Source: Cephalothrix spiralis (taxonomy: Eukaryota > Nemertea > Palaeonemertea > Archinemertea > Cephalotrichidae). From it: DNA of 10,692 nucleotides. This document shows, one piece after another, positions 7,653-10,692 of the stretch (position 1 is its first letter; each line of letters opens with the position of its first letter). Where the stretch lies: contig JAUCNG010396145.1 of the NCBI GenBank assembly GCA_032353305.1, forward strand, positions 1-10,692, read 5' to 3'. The notes under the pieces were generated by a model. It was not told the DNA's origin. It did not search any database and saw only the letters and a program-made list of their open reading frames with translations. The position numbers and the translations under genes were made by a program.

Positions 7653-7712
7653 CATGTGACCCTAAATCTTCCGAGGGTTGTGTTACCCCCACCGATTTAT
7701 CTGAACCCGGAA
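7653..7712 (+). CDS. Small coding exon 4 of the unrecognised gene (linker)
   Basis: A 60-base symmetric phase-1 exon. It completes Ala117 (G+CA), encodes CDPKSSEGCVTPTDLSEPG (residues 118-136) and gives the first base of codon 137. The acceptor AG is at 7651-7652, with a T/C-rich run over about 7555-7640. The donor is a strong GTGAGT at 7713. It is clearly richer in G and C than its surroundings, as expected for coding sequence in this AT-rich DNA. The peptide is Ser/Pro/Gly/Thr-rich and probably disordered. A phase-0 reading is also open within the exon, but it does not fit the phases of exon 3 or exon 6. Being symmetric, it could be skipped without a frameshift. Confidence 0.62.
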
Positions 7713-7750
7713 GTGAGTAAAAGTCATTTCTACTCGCACAATCCCACAAT

Positions 7751-7850
7751 GTGTATTTATTTTCATCTTCCACCAAGTTTTTCGATGTAGTGTGTATTTA
7801 TTTTTCATCTACCACCAAGTTTTTCGATGTAGTGTGAATTTATATTTAGC
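7751..7850 (+). repeat. 41/42-bp tandem repeat, about 2.3 units, filling intron 4
   Basis: GTGTATTTATTTTCATCT...CCACCAAGTTTTTCGATGTAGT at 7751-7791 is repeated at 7792-7833 with one T inserted and one substitution. A third unit then begins as GTGAATTTAT. It makes up about half of the 186-base intron, so copy number would directly change intron length. Confidence 0.8.
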
Positions 7851-7898
7851 TGCATGTTATGCTATTTTTTTCTTTGCTTGATTTTCTCTCCATTTAAG

Positions 7899-7955
7899 TT
7901 ACTAAAAAACACTTTGATTCACATGGAGTCGTCAGACCCAAAACACCCCGATTTA
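7899..7955 (+). CDS. Small coding exon 5 of the unrecognised gene (basic linker)
   Basis: A 57-base symmetric phase-1 exon. It completes Ile137, encodes TKKHFDSHGVVRPKTPRF (138-155) and gives the first base of codon 156. The acceptor is ATTTAAG at 7892-7898 after a long T/C-rich stretch starting near 7864, and the donor is a good GTAAGT at 7956. The intron before it is the shortest of the gene (186 bases). The peptide changes the charge from acidic to basic, and its RPKTPRF stretch has the look of a Pro-directed phosphorylation or docking linker, which is only an inference. A phase-0 frame is also open here but is inconsistent with exon 6. Confidence 0.62.
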
Positions 7956-8203
7956 GTAAGTCCATGATCCCAAGGTCATATTGCTTTCAAGGTTAAGGTC
8001 GACTGCAAAAATGTCACCGTTTTTTTCAGCTATCACATTAAATCATAGACTAAACCCAGCCAACGTACACCAATCAGTCGGTTATAATTGCTCCCTCTAA
8101 TGTTACTCTTAGTATATTTTCTACTTAGATCTATGAAATATATATATCTGTTGTCGTAATTTAAAATAAACTATCAAAATAATTTCAACTTAAGCTTGTT
8201 TTG

Positions 8204-8285
8204 GTTTTAAATACGATTTCGTAACGTAAATATGCTTACGTAAGTCTACGTAGGCGTATTTAAGCTGTCAAACCGTATTTAAAAC
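8204..8285. repeat. Nested palindrome in intron 5
   Basis: GTTTTAAATACG at 8204-8215 is the exact reverse complement of CGTATTTAAAAC at 8274-8285. Inside lies a second imperfect stem around the 10-base perfect palindrome CTTACGTAAG at 8235-8244. This is probably a small foldback element or its remnant. Confidence 0.65.
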
Positions 8286-8480
8286 TGAACCATACTTACA
8301 TATTGACATTCAATTGCATTTAATCAGGAGCAAACTAACTTCGGCCGCTTCAACAAAAGCAACTACTATTTACAGGAGTACTGCGTTTATATTGTGTGAG
8401 AGGCTTGGGTTTTTTTTAGTCTGTGATTTTTATTTATGTGCATACAGTATGTTTAATGCTTTATTTTGTTATGCGCACAG

Positions 8481-8528
8481 GAGAATCCTATAAAAAGTTT
8501 AAATTGACCCGTTCAATAAGCGAAATGC
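8481..8528 (+). CDS. Small coding exon 6 of the unrecognised gene
   Basis: A 48-base symmetric phase-1 exon. It completes Arg156, encodes ESYKKFKLTRSISEM (157-171) and gives the first base of codon 172. The acceptor is GCGCACAG at 8473-8480, preceded by a T-rich tract; the donor is GTGAGT at 8529. Both other frames contain stops (TGA or TAA), so the phase-1 reading predicted by exons 3-5 is the only one possible. This is a good independent check of the chain. The peptide is basic and contains KLTRSISEM, which resembles a basophilic-kinase target site. That resemblance is weak evidence. Confidence 0.68.
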
Positions 8529-8627
8529 GTGAGTTATACATGGTTCTATTATGTATTAACTACTTGTTTTTTACCTCTTTTTAATAGAGCACATTCTTGT
8601 GGTTAATGGTATTGGGAATAATATATA

Positions 8628-8693
8628 GTTATTGCGCGAGTTTCAAGTTGGATAAAAGTAACGTTTTTATCCCACTGAAACTAGTGTAATAAC
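8628..8693. repeat. Hairpin in intron 6, first of a pair
   Basis: GTTATTGCGCGAGTTTCA...GGATAAAA at 8628-8656 pairs with TTTTATCC...TGAAACTAGTGTAATAAC ending at 8693, with a few mismatches and a roughly 6-base loop. It is the outer shape of a small foldback. Confidence 0.6.
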
Positions 8694-8698
8694 TTTTT

Positions 8699-8745
8699 TA
8701 TACCACGGTCCAATATAAAAACAAAAAATAGCTGACCGTGGTATA
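8699..8745. repeat. Perfect 12-bp-stem hairpin in intron 6, second of a pair
   Basis: TATACCACGGTC at 8699-8710 is the exact reverse complement of GACCGTGGTATA at 8734-8745, with a 23-base A-rich loop. It lies only five bases after the preceding hairpin. Confidence 0.7.
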
Positions 8746-8891
8746 ATACTCATTCGACGTATGTTAGTATAACCCACTTTCTTAAAGAAACTATAAAATT
8801 ACACCTTTCTCTATGTTTATCTTGTATTGTGAGATATAATGTCATCCTTGGTCCATCATCAGTGAGTAACATTGAACCTTTAACCAACCGT

Positions 8892-8914
8892 TTTTCCCTG
8901 AAAATCAGGGAAAA
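8892..8914. repeat. Short perfect hairpin in intron 6
   Basis: TTTTCCCTG and CAGGGAAAA pair over the loop AAAAT. The structure resembles a stem-loop terminator in shape only. It sits inside an intron, so no terminator role is claimed. Confidence 0.5.
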
Positions 8915-9017
8915 GTCATAGAATTAGAAATCTGAGGAAGAGCGTCTAATCTGGACTGGAGGAACACTAAGCGTGACTGAGCCATTCAGAATGCAATGTC
9001 AAAAATATGGGTGCAGG

Positions 9018-9101
9018 TCTTTTCGGCCCCAACATTGTCGGTCCCAACACTTTCGGTCCCAACATTTTTGGCCTCAACACTAAAAAGTTTAAGGCCGAAA
9101 A
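9018..9101. repeat. Four-unit 15-bp tandem repeat bracketed by inverted CTTTTCGGCC
   Basis: Four 15-base units of the form TTCGGTCCCAACATT (variants at four positions) run from about 9021 to 9080. CTTTTCGGCC at 9018-9027 is the exact reverse complement of GGCCGAAAAG at 9092-9101. The minus-strand 69-codon frame reads the units as a five-residue repeat (NVGTE, SVGTD, NVGAE). The period being a multiple of three makes this automatic, so it is not evidence of a gene. Confidence 0.7.
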
Positions 9102-9216
9102 GCTCTACACTATAGCAGCGCTTTCTATTATGTAGACCAGGCCATGGCGTCATAAATCTGTGTCCTACCGACTTATAATTACGATATGTTATCACAATTT
9201 AAATATCTTTATGTAG

Positions 9217-9285
9217 TCTCAATTGCAAAGAAAAAAGAACTAAATAAAGAAATAAAACTAAGAAAGGAACTTTTAGCAGCAGCAG
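9217..9285 (+). CDS. Coding exon 7 of the unrecognised gene (Lys/Glu-rich probable helix)
   Basis: A 69-base symmetric phase-1 exon. It completes Leu172, encodes residues 173-194 (SIAKKKELNKEI... ending ...LLAAA) and gives the first base of Gly195. The acceptor AG is at 9215-9216 (TTTATGTAG) and the donor GTAAAA at 9286 is only moderate. Both alternative frames meet TAA, so the frame is forced and agrees with exon 6. The alternating Lys/Glu/Leu pattern suggests a basic amphipathic helix or short coiled coil, continuous with SISEML from exon 6. Reading through the donor would append GKIVV and stop at TGA, which would be an alternative C-terminus. Confidence 0.7.
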
Positions 9286-9324
9286 GTAAAATTGTAGTTT
9301 GAAGCAATACTTCAAAATAGTCTT

Positions 9325-9345
9325 AAGTATACTTCAAGTATACTT
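9325..9345. repeat. Tandem perfect palindrome AAGTATACTT, two copies
   Basis: AAGTATACTT occurs at 9325-9334 and 9336-9345 with one base between, so the centres are 11 bases apart, about one helical turn. It lies 40 bases into intron 7. Confidence 0.7.
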
Positions 9346-9464
9346 CTTTAAGTAGTAGTAATTAGTGTTTTACTCCATCCCGCTGCAGAAACCTTCTAGC
9401 TACTAAAACTACTGACTTATAATGGAAACAATATATCCCAGTCACACGAAATGGGTAATACTTT

Positions 9465-9510
9465 ATTCGAATGAAATTCACATCTAAAAAGAGCGAATTT
9501 TCACTCGAAT
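9465..9510. repeat. Imperfect hairpin in intron 7
   Basis: ATTCGAATGAAATTCAC at 9465-9481 pairs imperfectly with GCGAATTTTCACTCGAAT at 9493-9510. It is a likely foldback remnant, close to the larger inverted repeat that follows. Confidence 0.5.
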
Positions 9511-9575
9511 TAGGTACGATTGGGTTTTATATTTTACCCCAACCATATATTTTTGCTTATTCCTCGGCCAAACCC

Positions 9576-9728
9576 TATTATAGTGTATTCATTCGTAAGT
9601 TGATAGTAATTAAAATTAATTTAACATTTCATCGGAAGAGTAACCAGGCATGTTAGAGTTCGTCAGAACATTTCGATAAAGCACTCATTTTTAATTACTA
9701 TTAGCCTACGAATGAATACACTATAGTG
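9576..9728. mobile_element. Foldback element with about 40-bp arms in intron 7
   Basis: The arm at 9576-9615 (containing TAGTGTATTCATTCGTA) is matched by its inverted copy at 9689-9728 with a few mismatches, around a 73-base centre. There is no coding content. It is a small MITE or foldback remnant about 115 bases before the exon 8 acceptor. Confidence 0.65.
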
Positions 9729-9844
9729 ATTGACATTATGCATACCTTATTAACCGATCTTATCTAATATTATGTTTAATATACCGATGCCTGTAACTAA
9801 AATGTGTCCTTAAAATGTTTTCGGGTAAATATTTTCTTTTACAG

Positions 9845-9894
9845 GTTGTTACATTGTTACACTAGACACCATGCTTGATATTTTCCACTACTAA
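9845..9894 (+). CDS. Terminal coding exon 8 of the unrecognised gene, ending in TAA
   Basis: Completes Gly195, then encodes CYIVTLDTMLDIFHY (196-210) and ends with TAA at 9892-9894. The acceptor is an excellent polypyrimidine tract plus AG (TTTTCTTTTACAG, 9832-9844). Phase 1 matches exon 7. The short hydrophobic end closes the protein about 15 residues after the predicted basic helix. The sequence turns very AT-rich immediately after the stop, as expected for a 3' UTR. The main alternative is that exon 7 is terminal through intron read-through. Confidence 0.65.
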
Positions 9895-10068
9895 CTTCCC
9901 TCGTGTGTTTAACAAAATGTGTGATTTAATTATTGTTTTAAATATATTATATGTCTAATAATGTGAATAACATGTATTTTGTATTATTCTATTAATATGA
10001 TATATGAATATAAGAATTGCAAATTCACCTATAGGTACTAAATATTATAAAAGTAATTTCTCCACAGA
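9895..10068 (+). other. Probable 3' UTR / downstream flank of the gene
   Basis: The sequence after the TAA is strongly AT-rich. No AATAAA is present before the next MITE. Variant hexamers occur: AATATA at 10007-10012 and TATAAA at 10046-10051. The first canonical AATAAA on this strand downstream is at 10523-10528, beyond the MITE. The UTR is therefore either short with a weak signal or runs through the transposon. Confidence 0.4.
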
Positions 10069-10479
10069 GGGGTTGTCTTGAAAGTGCAGGGTGGGTGGGG
10101 TGTTTATGGACATTGGTCTCACTATCTAGACCACTTTCGAGACCAAAAAAAAGCGGTTCATATTTTTAATAATTTATACTCGTCCCCCCATGTTTTGTAC
10201 ACGTTGGAAAATATTTTTACAAAATTTTCTGCGGTGCAAAATTTTGCAATTTTTTTTCACCACGCACAAATTTTTTCTTGAAAAGGGAGGATGTTTTTCT
10301 ACCGGGGTCCGAAAAGGGGGAAAATGTCAAGTTAGTGATGGTTTGGGGTGGGTGTTTTGAGGTTGTGTCTGCGAAGTGACGCAAATGTCACGTTCGTGAA
10401 GGGGTGGTGGGTCACATTGTAAATTTTCAAAAAATTCACTTCGGAGACGGTTGGTGCCTGCACTTTCAAGACACCCCCT
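10069..10479 (+). mobile_element. Non-autonomous TIR DNA transposon (MITE), copy 2, downstream of the gene
   Basis: The ends are about 21-bp inverted repeats, GGGGTTGTCTTGAAAGTGCA on the left and its near-exact inverse ending at 10479 on the right. The sequence is homologous to copy 1 in intron 1 and in the same orientation. It is strongest over about 10290-10430, with shared TTTGAGGTTGTGT and GCGAAGTGACGCAAATGTCA. It lacks a transposase frame; the 67-codon frame at 10078-10281 is internal to it. It begins 174 bases after the stop codon. No target duplication is convincing. Confidence 0.85.
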
Positions 10480-10692
10480 CCCCCCTGTCATCCATATCAT
10501 TTAAACATCTCACTTTTATTTTAATAAATAGAACTTCCAAGGTTCAGTTTGGCAATTTATTTGAGACTGAAATGTGAGGGGTAGACAGTCATTTTAATGA
10601 AAACATGTAAAAAATAAAAAGGTTTTTCAACATTGCCCGGATATTAAAGTGCATGCGTCGCTAAATCTAAAGCCTTGGGATTAACTTTATAT
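10480..10692. other. Downstream flank, nothing recognised beyond a possible poly(A) signal
   Basis: AT-rich sequence after the MITE. AATAAA occurs at 10523-10528 and again in an A-rich run near 10613. No gene start or splice-consistent exon is seen before the end of the window. Confidence 0.35.

Larger units (their letters stand above)
739..9894 (+). other. Gene model: 3' part of an unrecognised 8-exon (visible) protein-coding gene
   Basis: This entry links the eight exons listed separately below into one transcript. Joined, they give 633 coding bases: 210 residues plus TAA. The seven introns measure 917, 944, 4704, 186, 525, 688 and 559 bases. All junctions are GT-AG, and intron phases run 0, 2, 1, 1, 1, 1, 1 without a conflict. 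Exons 1, 3, 6 and 7 are each open in only one frame across their full length, and that frame is the one the chain predicts. This is the main argument that the model is real. The protein is acidic in residues 1-116, Pro/Ser/Gly-rich around 117-156 and strongly basic with heptad-like Lys/Glu/Leu spacing around 157-194. I see no signal peptide, transmembrane segment or named catalytic motif, and I do not recognise the family. The 5' end lies outside the window or in an unrecognised exon before 739. Further 3n-length exons in intron 3 cannot be excluded. Confidence 0.75.

Noticed and set aside
8030-8100. Alternative terminal exon after exon 5
   Set aside because: TTTTTTTCAG at 8020-8029 is a good acceptor, and phase 1 stays open for 23 codons to TAA. 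But the preceding intron would be only 74 bases and exons 6-8 fit better with full phase agreement. It is possible as a minor isoform only.
8588-8626. Possible exon after the TTTTTACCTCTTTTTAATAG acceptor
   Set aside because: The polypyrimidine tract is strong, but the frame meets TAG within 14 codons and no good donor is present.
8892-8914. Rho-independent terminator
   Set aside because: The hairpin shape fits, but the context is a eukaryotic intron where such terminators do not operate.
8986-9195. 69-codon minus-strand frame with an NVGTE-type pentapeptide repeat
   Set aside because: A 15-base repeat gives a five-residue repeat in any open frame. There are no splice or promoter features, and it lies in an intron of the plus-strand gene.
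10078-10281. 67-codon open frame downstream of the gene
   Set aside because: It lies within MITE copy 2 and has no counterpart protein in copy 1.
1-10692. CRISPR array, bacterial operon, defence system or integrated virus
   Set aside because: There are no regularly spaced direct repeats with spacers, no Shine-Dalgarno-led gene series and no recognisable polymerase, capsid or integrase fragments. Splice signals point to an ordinary eukaryotic gene region.

Overview
The window reads as nuclear DNA of a multicellular eukaryote. It is AT-rich, has no long open reading frame, and carries short open stretches bounded by AG acceptors and GTAAGT/GTGAGT-type donors, set in a background dense with inverted-repeat elements. 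The style (many short DNA-transposon derivatives, frequent ACATGTA motifs, introns of 0.2-5 kb) suggests an invertebrate, perhaps a bivalve or other lophotrochozoan. The phylum is an inference from style, not from a recognised gene.

One plus-strand protein-coding gene can be assembled: its 3' portion, eight coding exons at 739-852, 1770-1894, 2839-2948, 7653-7712, 7899-7955, 8481-8528, 9217-9285 and 9845-9894, ending in a TAA. Upstream exons are missing, because the first visible exon begins at an acceptor. Phases agree across all seven junctions (0, 2, then 1 five times). Five of the eight exons (1, 3, 6, 7 and the last) support the frame well. Together they encode 210 residues of a protein I do not recognise. 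It is soluble-looking, with an acidic N-terminal half, a Pro/Ser/Gly-rich linker, a basic Lys/Glu-rich probable helix and a short hydrophobic C-terminus.

The rest is intron and 3' flank, mostly old non-autonomous DNA transposons. Intron 1 holds a 447-bp element with 27-bp terminal inverted repeats (TIRs); a second copy lies just past the stop codon at 10069-10479. Intron 2 holds an inverted-repeat element (2273-2635) followed by a tRNA-like, SINE-like segment. Intron 3 (4.7 kb) is a composite: 43-bp inverted repeats at 4267 and 6097 enclose a 140-bp tandem duplication whose second unit is split by a 535-bp foldback element, a separate 268-bp foldback, and a 441-bp TIR element whose relative lies at the left edge of the window. 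A near-perfect GC-rich hairpin sits at 7410-7502, shortly before exon 4. Introns 4-7 hold short tandem repeats and a series of hairpins.

There is no sign of a bacterial-type operon, CRISPR array, rRNA, intact tRNA gene or intact transposase. The most informative items are the gene model and the nested insertion in intron 3, where the uninterrupted neighbouring repeat unit acts as an internal empty site.
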